Part shown: positions 24,638 to 36,523 of the stretch, in pieces
How positions within the stretch are numbered: the stretch's first letter is position 1
Layout: each line of letters starts with the position of its first letter
Source of the DNA: Jacaranda mimosifolia
Taxonomy: Eukaryota > Streptophyta > Magnoliopsida > Lamiales > Bignoniaceae
Assembly: GCA_018894105.1 (NCBI GenBank)
Contig: CM032121.1
Span: 5,002,507 to 5,066,506, forward strand
DNA length: 64,000 nucleotides
Reading direction: 5' to 3'
Notes under the pieces: model-generated
Databases searched by the model: none
Told to the model about the DNA's origin: nothing
What the model saw: the letters and a program-made list of their open reading frames with translations, nothing else
Position numbers and translations under genes: made by a program

Positions 24638-24787
24638 GGACCTTATTATATAACTATGTATACAAAATATTAAAAAAGGTTGTTTAGGCTCATGAGCTTT
24701 TTGAATTGAATATTATTGAGCTCGGCTCAACTCATTTGACTGAGAGCTCAAACTGTTTGCAAATTGTTTCATATCATTTACACCCCT
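24339..24787. mobile_element. hAT-type MITE, 449 bp, perfect 8-bp TSD
   Basis: Termini GGGGGTGTAAATGA and TCATTTACACCCCT are inverted repeats. Flanks ATATAGGA (24331-24338) and ATATAGGA (24788-24795) are an exact 8-bp target duplication, diagnostic of hAT insertion. The matching sites in RLK-A (near 195) and RLK-B (near 13145) are uninterrupted. The interior has subterminal GAGCTCGGCTCAACTC-type inverted repeats and a (TTA)n run (24601-24637). No transposase. Confidence 0.9.
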
Positions 24788-24838
24788 ATATAGGAAAGTT
24801 TCATTTCAAGAAGAATTATGCTTGTTACAAACATGCAG

Positions 24839-24910
24839 GTATCATACCAAAGCAAGTCGGAAACCTCACTTATCTAAACTATCTAGACCTTCAAATGAAC
24901 AAATTCACGA
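24839..24910 (+). pseudogene. RLK-C: 72-nt single-LRR mini-exon
   Basis: 72 nt after an intact GCAG acceptor, followed by GT, phase 1, open frame (GIIPKQVGNLTYLNYL). The last exon base is A. It has the same position and sequence class as 662-733 and 13254-13325. Confidence 0.7.
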
Positions 24911-25820
24911 GTACATTTAACACCTCAAACAAGAACACTTAGATTTCATATTTGCATATAATTATTCTCTATTACACATCTTATTGTTCGAGATCTTTTA
25001 AGTTAGTGTAGCCAAGTACTCCCTAATTCTAAACTAATTTTCTAGTTACACAAACGTTTATGACCAGCTCTACTTAATTAGCTTCATACCCAAGTAAATG
25101 AGGAAGCATACCAAACATATTTTGTATTATACTTAGTTAATTACTTAATTCTAAAATATTTACTGGTGTCCTAATGATTTTTGTTCAGTATCTAATAGAA
25201 TTATTACAACACCACACTTTAATGATAAGACAAACGCAACATGTGAAAAAAAAATGCATTTACATTTTTTATCATCCTCCAAAATTAAAGTATCATTATA
25301 CATGGATTTAGCTAAAAATCGTAGTAATAATAATTACTTTATACTTTTTTTTTTAATTTATACATATTTATGTCACTTAGCTAAATGGCCACTCGAAAAA
25401 ATTACTTTGATTATACCTTAGGTAATAACAATTAACATGTATCTAAAAAATAACTAAAAATAGATGTTAATTGTAGTTTGAGAATAACCAAAAACTTTCT
25501 TCTTAACTCTTATTGCTTGACCTAATTTTTTTATGAAGATTTTACTTTCTTGAGGTAACTTTTTTCTAAGTCTTTATTCTGAAAGAAATCTTTCTAAACG
25601 TAAAATATACATTAATTAAGAAATAAATATATTTCAAATTTTGAGATATCTAGCTAGCTTGAAAAATATAAGATGCTTGCTTAACTTCATTATAATCTTT
25701 AAATAATCTCTAATTAGAAATTAATCAGTCAATACTAATTATGTTTAATATTAATTTATTATCAAGTAGAAAATTGTGATTAATCTCATAATAATATTTT
25801 TCATGTTTCATGGGGTTTTT
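24911..25820. other. RLK-C intron remnant
   Basis: Collinear with RLK-B intron 13430-14260 (for example the TTAATTAAGAAATAAATATAT and GATATCTAGCTAGCTTGA stretches). No gene. The homology stops near 25810, where unrelated AT-rich DNA begins; the counterparts of the later cassettes and of the large LRR exon are missing. Confidence 0.6.
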
Positions 25821-26529
25821 TAATATTCTAATCACTTTGCTTTATCTATTATGTAATCACTTTGTTATCTGTGATATTTACTTGATTAAATCTCAACCTT
25901 TAAAATTATGTTTGTCTTAAAAAAAAAATTCTCAAACAATCTTTTATTAACTTTATTTGATTTCAAAATATGAAATTAGCCTTTGTTTACCCAAATTTGC
26001 CCTTTGTTTGGTTTTGTTTACCAAATTAACTGTATTTAATAGCTAAAAGATAAAATAAGTAAAAAATTAAAAACATAAAAATTTAAATTCATTATTTTAA
26101 ACAATATAATTTTAAAATACCTATAATAACAAATATTTCTAAGATACTTTAATTAATTTATGCATCAATTAAAAATAAATAAAAAAAGTCATCGTCTTTT
26201 TCTTTCCCTACCCCCTACTACCCGACCTAGCCACGTCCCCTAGCTCCCCTCCCTAGAGCCATCCATAGCCAGCTGACCATGGCCAGCTAGCGGCTAGCCA
26301 CCTAGCCAGCACGGCCATGGCAGATTCGATTGCCTGGGCAGCTCTGGCCATGGGTGTCGGGTTGGGGGAGGGGGTGTATGTATCTATAAATGCATATATG
26401 TATATAGTTATATACATGCATATATGTACATAAATATATAATATTTTGAATATATATTTTAAGGTATTTTGTGTCATTTGGTTTTTAGTTTTTCTTATTG
26501 ATTTTTTTAATTTTTTTCAATATCGATTC
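25821..26529. other. Inserted AT-rich DNA with GC-rich island, replaces the RLK-C LRR exon
   Basis: Unrelated to the RLK copies. It has an AT-rich left half, then a GC island at 26220-26370 with CCATGGCC palindromes, then TATATG-rich and T-rich DNA. The order resembles the core of the element at 20269-22166 and the stretch 45790-46560. I see no clear termini. Its insertion, or an associated deletion, removed about 1.2 kb of LRR coding sequence. Confidence 0.5.
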
Positions 26530-27292
26530 TTTGCTCTTTGTGGTGCAACAAGATTTCAAATTCATCGTTGTGTTGAAAATCTTAGAAGATTAAGAATATC
26601 AAAAAATGTAAAGTATATCGTGCCCCCCATCATTTCAGCTTTCACTCTAGTGATCATTGTACTTTGCTCATAAGGAGGCGAAAACAAAACAAAGTATCAC
26701 GTTCGGCCCTAGCTGATATTGCACTAGGCATTACTTGGAGGAGAATTTCATATAGAGAACTTGTACAAGGAACAAGTGACCTTAGTGAAACCAACCTATT
26801 TGGAAGTGATAGCTTTGGTTTAGTATTCAAACTAAGGGACATTTTCTGATGGATTAAATGTTGCAGTAAAAGTCTTCAACTTGCCATTGGAAGGAGCTGC
26901 CAAAAGCTTTGATACTGAAGTTAAAATACTGAGTAGCATTCGACATAGGAAATTAGTCTGAATAATTTGTTGTTGTAGCAACACATAATTCAAAGCCCTA
27001 ATTCTTGCATACATGCCAAATGGGAGTCTGGACAAATGGTTGTATTCTTGCAACTATTGTCTAAAAGTGGTGGAAAGACTAAAAATAGCAATAGATGTTG
27101 CATTGGCCGTGGAATATCTTCATCATGGTCATATATTCCCTATTGTTCACTGTGATATAAAGCCAAGTAATGTGTTGCTTGATGAAGATATGATTGCTCG
27201 TGTTGGTGATTTTGGTATTGAAAAACTCTTTGACAAAGGAGAGGTTGTGATTCAAACCAAAATCTTGGGGACGATTGGTTACACAGCACTAG
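26530..27292 (+). pseudogene. RLK-C: juxtamembrane and kinase exon, 5'-truncated
   Basis: Homology to RLK-B resumes at the codons for ALCGATRF and runs through the membrane helix and kinase domain to a GT donor at 27293. Frameshifts occur near 26665 and 26833. In-frame stops occur near 26960 (TGA) and 26986 (TAA). The catalytic loop HCDIKPSN and a GDFG motif are still readable. It has no LRRs in front of it. Confidence 0.85.
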
Positions 27293-27411
27293 GTGATGTT
27301 TAATAGTTTCTCTCAACATGTAACTTACTTTTCTACATATATTTCCTTTATTGTATCTAGTTCTCAAAAATTGGATCCTCTAATGATGAATATCTATTAC
27401 ACATGAATTAG

Positions 27412-27737
27412 AATGTGGATCGAAACGGAAAGTATCAACAAATGGAGATGTCTACAATTATGACATAATGTCGTTGGAGATGTTTACAAGGAAGAAGCCG
27501 ATAGATGATATGTTTAGTGAAGAAATGAGCTTGAAAGACTGGGTGATTGAAGCATTACAAGAAAATGCAATAACTCAAGTCGTGGATCGTGGTTTGTTGG
27601 AGAGAGAAGATCAACATTTCAATGCAAATGAGCAATACATCTCATCTATTTTTCAATTGGCAATGGAATGCTTAGTCGTTTCACATGAAGAAAGAATTAA
27701 CATGATAGAAACAGTGGCTACTTTCCAGAGGATCAAA
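27412..27737 (+). pseudogene. RLK-C: last kinase exon, 5' part
   Basis: Open reading frame for the C-lobe (TRKKPIDDMFSEEMSLKDWV and onward), homologous to 17232 onward in RLK-B. It is interrupted at 27738 by a 2.6-kb LTR insertion. The remaining 24 codons, to a stop at 30434-30436, lie at 30365-30436. Confidence 0.85.
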
Positions 27738-30359
27738 TGTCATGCCCCAAGTTCGAGACATAATGTGACAATGCCCCTAAACCCAAAGACACTAAGCCTT
27801 AGATCTAATAGAGCATGCTACATTCCCAAAAATTTATTAAACAAATTACAAAATAAATCATCACAATGGAAGGTAATTCCAAACACTCATCTTAACAGTC
27901 AAACTTGAGTAACCATGACCTCAAAGAAAATTTCCTAAGCAACTAACTAGGAATCTTAAACATCAAACAGACCTATTCTAAAATACCAATCTCTTATCAC
28001 CATCCTCAAAACTGTTCATCTTCCTTGTCTAGAACAAAGTTTTCTACGAAATAGTAAATCAATATCATATGAGCGACACTTCTTCTAGTAAATAAATCTC
28101 CTCCTCCTCCTACGGATTTGAGCATGTATAAATATCAAATAGAAAAATAGAAATCATTGAAGATAAGAATATTTGCTTTCATTTTTTTTTTAAATAACAA
28201 TTCAATGCAAAAATCAGGAATCATCTTATCAGAAAAATTTTAGGACATACTTCCAAAGTAATTTAGAACAAAAGTTACATAACTTATCAAAAACTTTCAA
28301 TTCATTAATTAACGATGCTTATGAACTCTTGGGATTCTAATTGGTTATCTTGGCCAAGATCTTAACTACAACGCCGTTAAGTGGCTTCAGAATTCTTAAT
28401 ACAACGTCGTTAAGTGGCTTCAAAAATCTTAACTATGCTTTATAAATCTTAACTACAACGCCAGTAATGGGCTTCGAAATTATTAACTACAATGTCATTA
28501 AGTGGCTTCAGAAATCTTAACTACGATGCCGTTAAGTGGCTTCAGAAATCTTTTACTACTGTAACCCCGTAGCATAGTTACGGAACTCATTCCTATCAAT
28601 AGTTTCTCGATTATTTAGAGTATAAATCCTTTTTATTATTTTTATTTCAATAAAGAATACTATTTTTCATGCAAGATTATGAAAATTTTATTTTTACACG
28701 CTCAAATCCTAAAAATAAGTTTTATGCATGCAAAGAAAAGTTTTATGAGTAGTTCAATAATTGTAGACAAAATAATTCTTCAACAAATAAACCTTTATAT
28801 TTAAGAATTCAACATGCAAAATTTACAATTTTGATGCAAAAATCATATATGCGGAAAAGATATTTTTAATGGAAAGAGAATAGACATTTAGTTAATATTT
28901 CATGCAAAAAACACTTATGCGAAGAGAATATTTTCAATAGAAGGAAGGAAGAAATTTACTTACAATCAAATCTTAAAACCTAAAGTTTCCCTTAGATTTG
29001 ATCTACCACTTAAGCGTTCTCCAATAATTCTATGACAGAAACAATAGTATGTTAGTATCCAAAAATAAATTTCCTACGAATCTTCTAAAGAACAATAGAA
29101 AAATTGATATTTTTCTCACCTCTGTGTATTGGCTTCTATATTTCCTACTATGGATGTACTTATACTACTAGGATATGTATTCCAAATAAACTAGAATTCA
29201 TATCTTGTTGAGATAAGAAGGTCACTCTAATCCTAACTCCTTAGATTTGATCAAATCTCAATCCCAGAAGGCAGATAATGAGAATTCAAAGCTGTGGAGA
29301 TAATTCTAAAATTCTAATATTATCAGGATTGGATGGTTACTGAAATTCCCAAGCTGATGATTAACATCTGTCTGAGATCCTAACTCCTCATGATTTAATT
29401 ATTCTAGATTTTCTCTAGTTATTATCATAGGTTAGTAATTAAAAGAATATGAAATATTTCTGAATTTTCGCATTAAAAAATAGAGGTACAAAAAATAAGG
29501 TTCTTGGATTATATATTGCCTATATTTACATGGTTTTAGCTAACCAATATGACCAGATAACTTATGGGGTCAAAAACTATCCAAATAGGGTTCTAAAATG
29601 ATGGAAAACCTTCAGAATTATTCATCTATCCATAAATCCGAAAATTCCATAAAAATTAATGTTTTTGTCATCTTTAATTTAACAATCATGGACCCAAACC
29701 CGTAAATATTTCATAATAATTTATTGGCTTATTTTCTACACTGCTTGTCGGCTTAATTATAACTTAAAATGAATTAATTAACTTGAGGTGTTATTACACT
29801 TAACTCATAAAAGTGCAAATATAATTTGTGGGCTTGTTTTTATACAAGTTGTGGGCATTAACAACTCGAAATGAATTAAATAATGTGGGCTAATTCATAC
29901 ATCTTGAATCATTAATTAAACATGGACTAAAAAGTAATACTTCCTTCGCCATAAATTGGTATCCGTAGTATCTAGCTTAAAATCATCAACATAGCTCAAT
30001 AAATAAAGTTCTATCAAATAATTGACCTAATAAATTCTACATCTTCAATCATCACCAAGCAATCCTAAAAATCTAAAATTTATATCCTTGGAATTGCAAA
30101 TAAAATCAAAATGAGTACCTAAAATAGGATCCTTAATAACCCAAAAAGAATTCAATTTATATCCCATATTTATTTTCAGTTAAGGACCGCTAAATATTGA
30201 TCGAGCCCCAAATAAATTGTATGCTCAAATTCTAGGAGAAGAGCAACCTAAAAATATCAATGAAAAAAAATCAAAATCAACTAATATTACTTCATTATTC
30301 CTACCATCAAGTATCGTATCCATACTATAATAATTCCTATAAAGACTTGGGTTTTTACA
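27738..30359. mobile_element. Solo LTR, 2622 bp, TSD TCAAA, inside the RLK-C exon
   Basis: Starts TGTCATGCCCCAAG, ends GGGTTTTTACA, with 5-bp target duplication TCAAA at 27733-27737 and 30360-30364. RLK-A (6721-6740) shows the uninterrupted site. I find no second LTR, primer-binding site or pol coding inside, so a solo LTR (Ty3/gypsy-like by its ends and length) is the best reading; a non-autonomous element is the alternative. A decayed tandem repeat lies at 28348-28560. Confidence 0.8.
28348..28560. repeat. Minisatellite in LTR, unit about 36 bp
   Basis: About six imperfect copies of a unit containing CTTAACTACAACGCCGTTAA then GTGGCTTCAGAAAT. The copies are diverged and contiguous without spacers, so it is not a CRISPR array. 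It sits inside the solo LTR. Confidence 0.8.
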
Positions 30360-30364
30360 TCAAA

Positions 30365-30436
30365 GCCAGAGTTTTAACAGAGACCAGAAGGCGCCAAATA
30401 AATGCAATTTACACTACTGGAGGTAATAGTTATTGA
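30365..30436 (+). pseudogene. RLK-C: last kinase exon, 3' end
   Basis: Codes the C-terminal ARVLTETRR tail and a short extension to TGA at 30434-30436. The solo LTR separates it from 27412-27737. Confidence 0.8.
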
Positions 30437-31045
30437 TAACATCAATTGTATTCTTGCATGGCTTTTATAAAAAATAATAAGCCTGCTTGAATAGGTTTTA
30501 AGTGTTGTGTCTTTGGTCTATGAATCTAGTATATTGTTGAAGGAGGCAAAAATATATGCATTATCGTTGAGCTTGCATTCTTCTTCAAAATATCCTAGTT
30601 GCCTTCCATCATGTACACAAAACGTCCCTGCAATCATATTTAAAGGCACTTGACACATAACACAGACTTATATGCAATTGGGTAAGTGAATCTTTTATCA
30701 TTATCATAGGTTGCAGTATGTTGATGAATATTATATATATATACATTGATGATATGTGACTGGTGGATGACACAGGCTATATCTAATCTATTTGTGATAT
30801 GAAAAGATGGGATTTCTGGTTTTCTAATTTGACTGTGTTTAGATCCAGATGGATTATGGACAGCAACGGATCAATTTCACCACTCGGTCTATATTTGATT
30901 GTTTCAATTGTCTGTGGACAGTGTTATAGTTCACCATGCCTTCATCAGTAAAAATTATGTACTGTTTTTCTTAATAACCCAAAACAGGAGGAGTACATCA
31001 GATAAGCGCAGAAGCAGGAGGAATAATAGTGCATAATACAAATAA
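30437..31045. other. RLK-C 3' flank, no gene
   Basis: Homologous to 6780-7790 and 17590-18330. It contains the 3' flank of the ARF copy on the opposite strand. No ORF of note. Confidence 0.55.
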
Positions 31046-31315
31046 TCAGAAGGAATGAGACATTTTTCTTGAATTACCTGTACAGACATCATTCTGTAGC
31101 TGAGGCTCTTTAGGAGAATGATAATGATGAGGTGGATTGTTGGAAACGTTGCCCTCTGTGTACATGCCCTTTCTTTCACCATCTCCACATCTAATATTAT
31201 TATTCAAACCACCTTCAATAGGCTCGGGAATCTAAATCGGCTTTCCAAACAACTGAAACTAATTAACACCAAAGAACCAAGTCCCTGCTGGTGAACTAAT
31301 TGGACACCGCTTGGA
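31046..31315 (-). pseudogene. ARF17-like fragment, copy B, C-terminal part
   Basis: Minus strand. It codes the stretch LVHQQGLGS, a frameshift, then FQLFGKPI and IPEPIEGGLNNNIRCGDGE, ending NDVCTGNSRKMSHSF before TGA at 31046-31048. The FQLFGK motif is typical of ARF10/16/17 proteins. The copia element (31316-36182) splits this exon from 36183-36523. Confidence 0.75.
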
Positions 31316-31727
31316 TGTTGAAACCCAGGAGGATCTATTGCGGAAACAATGAAATAATAGCAAAGTAATTCAATGTAAAGTGACAACAAGATCTAACGTG
31401 GTTCGGCGATGTGCCTAATCCACCCGACAAAGAAAAGGAATTTTATTGATCTCAAATCAAAGTGCAAGTACAAACTTGAATTCCACAAATCTCACGAAAA
31501 CACCTAACACCCTCCTTCTAAACTCCGTCTTGAGAGAATTACTCAAAAGCAGTAAAGAAGCCCTTGTGTTATGTTCGTGATCTTTTCTTCGAAAGAAACA
31601 ACTAATATTTATAGTCAAAAAGACTACTTTACCTAGGACTAGAAAACCCAATAAAAGAAGGAGTCCTAATTCTAGTCAAACTTGATCTCCTTGTCAAACT
31701 TACCTCAATTTCAAGGCAAAATCAACA
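31316..31727 (-). repeat. copia 3' LTR (element on minus strand)
   Basis: 412 bp, TGTTG...CAACA termini. It differs from the other LTR at two sites (C/T in AAGATCTAACG, T/C in TTGAATTCCAC). A TATAAATA-type promoter box lies near 31605-31612 on the minus strand. The adjacent stretch 31728-31739 is the polypurine tract (AAGGTGGAGAAT on the minus strand). Confidence 0.95.
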
Positions 31728-31789
31728 ATTCTCCACCTTGACTTGAAATTTCCATTCATCTTCTTTGTCCCTGCCCCCAATAGGGCCTC

Positions 31790-34700
31790 TTATCTGAGTC
31801 TGCAAATATTAATCAAATCCAAGCAATGCTCGAATTTGATTCCTGGAACAGCTTTAGTCAACATGTCTGCCGGATTATCCTTAGTCCCAACTTTGTCAAC
31901 CAACATGACTCCTTGGGACACCATATCCCGAACAAAGTGATACCTCACATCTATGTGTTTTGTTCTCTCATGAAATGCTTGATTTTTTGACAAGTGTATG
32001 GCACTCTGACTGTCACAAAATACCTTAGTGATCTCAGAAGTCATACCCATATCATCGATAAGCCCCTTTAGCCAAATGCCTTCTTTAACGCCTTCAGCCA
32101 AAGCCATGTACTCAGCTTCTGTTGTGGACAATGCAACTGATGACTGCAAAGTCGCCTTCCAGCTAACCGTACAACTTGATACACAAAACACATAGCCCGT
32201 CATGGACCTTCTGCTGTCCAAATCTCCTGCATAGTCTGCATCCACATAGCCAATAATTCTTGTAGTAGAATTCGATTGACTACACCTCAAACATCTGCCT
32301 GCAGAGCCTCTCAAATACCTCATGATCCATTTCACAGCCAGCCAATGAGTCTTTCCTGGCTTGTGCATATACCTACTCACAACACTGACTGCATGTGAAA
32401 TGTCTGGCCTAGTGCACACCATGGCATACATCAAGCTACCCACTGCACTAGCATATGGCACATTTGACATGTGCTCCACCTCCTCCTCAGTACTCGGTGA
32501 TAGATCTGATGAGAGCCTGAAATGAGCTGCAAATGGCGTACTTACTGGCTTGGACTTATTCATCCCAAATCGCTCAAGTACTTTCTCAATGTAATGCTGT
32601 TGAGACAAGTACAACAATCCTGCTTGTCTATCCCGGATGATCTCCATGCCTAAAATCTTCTTTGCACTGCCCAAATCCTTCATCTCAAATTCTTCACTTA
32701 ACTGAGCTTTTAATTGGTTGATCTCAGATATGTTTCTAGAGGCAATCAACATATCATCAACGTACAACAGAAAATATACGAGAAGGCTATCACTACAAAT
32801 TTTGTAATATACACAACAATCAAATTTATTTCTAGTATATCCTATCTTGGTAATAAAAGCATCAAACCTTTTATACCACTGCCTGGGAGACTGCTTCAAG
32901 CCATATAATGATCTCTTCAAAAGACATGCTTGATTTTGTTTCCCGGGAATAACGAATCCTTCTGGTTGACTCATGTAGATTTGTTCCTCCAACTCACCAT
33001 GTAAAAACGCTGTTTTCACATCCATATGCTCTAATTCCATATCAAACAGAGCAACCATGGCAAGTAAAACACGAATGGAAGTATGTTTTACAACTGGGGA
33101 GAATACTTCATGAAAGTCAACTCCCTCTCTCTGAGTAAAACCCTTAGCAACCAATCGCGCCTTGTATCTAGCATCTTCAACACCAGGAATTCCTTCTTTC
33201 TTCTTGTAGATCCATTTGCAACCTACAATTTTCTGCCCTTTGGGTACGTCAACCAGTTCCCATGTGCTATTCTTGTGTAGAGACTCCATCTCTTCACTCA
33301 TAGCTGCAATCCATTTATCAGAATCTGGCCTGGATATTGCCTCTTTGTATGAGACTGGATCATCTCCTATAAACTCCTCAGCTGAACTCAAAGCATAAGC
33401 TACCAAATCTGAGTAAGCAAACCGCTGTGGTGGTTTGATTTGCCTCCTCTCCCTATTGCGAGCCAAGCGATAATTTTATAGTGGTTCATTTTCCTGCTGT
33501 TGATTAGGTGGTAATGTGCTATCACCAGCTTCATCTACCACCTTCTGTTTCCCCTTTGAAACTTGTGGAGGATCAATATGAATCTCCACCTTCTCCTTAA
33601 CGCCCTGTTGACCGCTTTTCTGCTGCTCTACCTTTTTCATCATTGCAGACTCATCGAATGTCGCGTCCCTGCTGATAATCATCTTGGAGCCCTTGTCATC
33701 ATTACACCACAAACGATAACCTTTGACTCCATCTGCATAGCCTAGAAATATGCACTTCCTAGCCCTTGGCTCAAGCTTCCCATCCCGGACATGAGCATAG
33801 GCTGGACACCCAAATACTCTCAGATTTGAGTAATCAGCAGGAGACCCAGACCAAACTTCCATTGGTGTCTTGCAGTCCAAAGCGGTTGATGGTGACCTAT
33901 TCACCAAATAACAAGCAGTGTTAATTGCTTCTGCCCAAAAATCCTTGGACAATCCGGCGTTAAAGAGCATGCATCTAGCTCTTTCCAAGATAGTCCTGTT
34001 CATCCGTTCTGCAACTCCATTCTGCTGTGGTGTATGTACAACTGTGCGATGCCTCACAATTCCTTCCTTCTCACAGAATTCCTGAAATTCCTTGTTGCAG
34101 AACTCCAATCCGTTGTCAGTCCTCAAGCGCTTGATTTCCTTTCCTGTCTGCTTCTCAATTAAGGTCTTCCATTGCTTGAAGTTGACAAACACCTCATCCT
34201 TATGCTTCAGCAGGTACACCAATACTCTACGTGAGAAATCATCTATGAATGTCAGCATGTACCTTGCACCTCCCTTTGAAGGAACCTGAGAAGGCCCCCA
34301 AAGATCTGAGTGAATGTAATCCAAGGTACCTTTGGTCCTATGAACTGCAGTACCGAATTTCACCCTATGTTGCTTGCCCAGCACACACTGCTCGCAGAAA
34401 TCCAGTTCACCAGTCTTCTCTCTGCGAAGCAAACCTCGTTTGCTCAATTCTGACATCCCCCTCTCACTCATATGCCCAAGCCGCATATGCCAGAGTCTCG
34501 TAGTATCATTGATTGATGAAGAAACCGCTGCAGTACCAGAAATCGTGTTTCCCTGCAATATATAAAGGCCGTTCCGCTTTTCTCCCTTCATGATAAGCAG
34601 TGCACCTTTGGAAACCCGCAGAACTCCATCTCGAGCTCTGTACTCACAACCATTCTTGTCCAGAGTACCTAGCGATATCAGGTTTTTCTTCAAATCTGGA

Positions 34701-35743
34701 ACATGACGCACATCTGTTAGGGTCCTTACTATCCCATCATGCATTCTAATACAAATTGAGCCAATTCCTACAACCCTGCAAGAAGCATCGTTTCCCATAA
34801 GCACCTTACCACCATCAAGTTTTTGGTATGTGGTAAACCAATCTTCTCTTGGGCACATGTGGTAGGAGCAGCCACTATCCAAAATCCATTCAGAGTTTAG
34901 TAAAGTTTCAGCAACGTTGAGAACAAGCCCACCATCAGACTCATCCTCAACAATTCCTGCGACATCATCCCGCTTCTGATCAGAAGTTTCACCTGCATCC
35001 TTCACCTTTTCTCGTTCTGGACAATTCCGTCTCCAATGCCCCGTTCCACCGCACCTAAAACATTTATCACCGTTTCTAGGCTTGGTTCGGGACTTCGATC
35101 GGCCTCTACTCCTTCCCCTTTCTCTTGGTCTCCCTCTTGCCACCAATCCTTCCCCACTTTCACCATCGTTGCTGCCCAAGACATGTTTTCTCAACTCGTT
35201 GGAATTCAATGAGGCCTTCACATCCTCCATTGAAATCGTATCTCTCCCATACAACAAAGTAGTAACCAAGTGCTCAAAAGATTTTGGCAGGGAACACAAG
35301 AGAATTAAAGCTTGATCTTCATCATCAATTTTAACATCGATACTAGCGAGATCTAGAATCACCTTATTAAAAAAATCAATATGTTGAGTAATAGATGTAC
35401 CTTCCTTCATTCTCAATGTATATAGTCGTTGTTTCAAATACAACCTATTTGTCAGGGACTTCGTCATATATAGACTCTCCAGCTTCTTCCATAAATCCGC
35501 TGGCGTACTTTCCGTGGCGACCTCTCTCAGTACGTTATCCGCCAATGATAACACCAGAGTACCGTAAGCCTTCGCCATGAACTCATCCTTCTCCTCGTCC
35601 TTCAGCGTTTCCGGCAAGAAATCTCTACCCTTTAACGCTCTCTGTAATCCTTGTTGACACAGGAGGGCGTGAACCTTCATCTTCCACAGCCCAAAGTCAT
35701 TCTTCCCATCGAATTTCTCTACCTCGTACTTCATTCCTGACAT
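31790..35743 (-). pseudogene. copia gag-pol polyprotein, one in-frame stop
   Basis: Read on the minus strand from ATG 35743 (MSGMKYEVEKFDG) rather than the longer ORF start inside the LTR. Domains in order: UBN2-type gag; CCHC zinc knuckle (CFRCGGTGHWRRNC, near 35025-35065); aspartic protease (DSG in WILDSGCSY, near 34870); gag-pre-integrase (WHMRLGHMSERG); integrase core with SDLWGP, TDNGLEF and PQQNGVAER; RT with YVDDML (near 32755); RNase H with DADYAGD and TEAEYM (near 32110-32240). A TAA at 33476-33478 lies between integrase and RT and the frame continues unchanged after it, so this is a single nonsense change. All other catalytic motifs look intact. RT and RNase H are not translated from this copy unless the stop is read through. 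Confidence 0.93.
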
Positions 35744-35753
35744 CTGATCCAAT

Positions 35754-35767
35754 CTGCTCTGATACCA
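35754..35767 (-). other. copia primer-binding site
   Basis: Minus-strand TGGTATCAGAGCAG, complementary to the 3' end of plant initiator tRNA-Met, three bases inside the 5' LTR. It would prime minus-strand DNA synthesis. Confidence 0.9.
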
Positions 35768-35770
35768 GTT

Positions 35771-36182
35771 TGTTGAAACCCAGGAGGATCTATTGCGGAA
35801 ACAATGAAATAATAGCAAAGTAATTCAATGTAAAGTGACAACAAGATTTAACGTGGTTCGGCGATGTGCCTAATCCACCCGACAAAGAAAAGGAATTTTA
35901 TTGATCTCAAATCAAAGTGCAAGTACAAACTTGAATCCCACAAATCTCACGAAAACACCTAACACCCTCCTTCTAAACTCCGTCTTGAGAGAATTACTCA
36001 AAAGCAGTAAAGAAGCCCTTGTGTTATGTTCGTGATCTTTTCTTCGAAAGAAACAACTAATATTTATAGTCAAAAAGACTACTTTACCTAGGACTAGAAA
36101 ACCCAATAAAAGAAGGAGTCCTAATTCTAGTCAAACTTGATCTCCTTGTCAAACTTACCTCAATTTCAAGGCAAAATCAACA
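35771..36182 (-). repeat. copia 5' LTR (element on minus strand)
   Basis: 412 bp, the same length as the 3' LTR with two mismatches, TG...CA ends. It directly abuts TTGGA at 36183. Confidence 0.95.
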
Positions 36183-36523
36183 TTGGACCACCCGGTGATA
36201 ATTTGTCTGAATTTAGAATCCCAATATTTAGCACAGTTGAGGGTCCTTGTTCCATGTTATTCTTGAGTTCCGTGAAAGTTTGGTGGGAATTGGATAAATG
36301 GGATATACAGATAGGATCTTGCCTGGTCCCCTGTATGCTGGCTGGAAAAGGGGAACTATTAAGCACTGGAGAATTCATATAACCTGCCATTGAGCAGAGC
36401 TTTGAAATTCTTGTAAGGAGCAGGAATTGCAGGATGAAGCTCTGATGCTGGCAGAACATGCTCGACTTGCCAAGGGCTCACTCTGTTCATGTTCAGCAAA
36501 ATTTCAGGTTCATCCCAAGTTAT
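36183..36523 (-). pseudogene. ARF17-like fragment, copy B, proximal part
   Basis: Minus strand. The exon starts after an AG acceptor (CTGCAG, 36524-36529) with the TWDEPEILLNMNRVSPWQVE motif that closes the ARF domain. It continues with NSPVLNSSPFPASIQGTRQD, NNMEQGPSTVLNIGI and LSPGG. Relative to the copy at 48862-49400 it has lost about 80 bp near 36386, plus 3 bp and 18 bp near 36268-36290. All upstream DNA-binding exons are absent, so it is a gene fragment. Confidence 0.75.

Larger units (their letters stand above)
31316..36182 (-). mobile_element. Ty1/copia LTR retrotransposon, 4867 bp, young, TSD TTGGA
   Basis: Complete element in minus orientation: LTRs of 412 bp at both ends, primer-binding site, gag-pol, polypurine tract, TSD TTGGA (31311-31315 and 36183-36187). 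The empty site is preserved in the other copy of the ARF fragment (near 48979). Domain order gag, protease, integrase, RT, RNase H is that of Ty1/copia; the protein resembles the Tork/Tnt1 lineage. The LTRs differ at only two positions, so the insertion is recent. One stop codon interrupts gag-pol. Confidence 0.95.

Noticed and set aside
28348..28560. Regular short repeats considered as a CRISPR array
   Set aside because: Contiguous imperfect units without unique spacers, inside a plant LTR.
35743..35818. Longer gag start inside the copia LTR
   Set aside because: It reads through the PBS and LTR; ATG 35743 fits the usual gag N-terminus.
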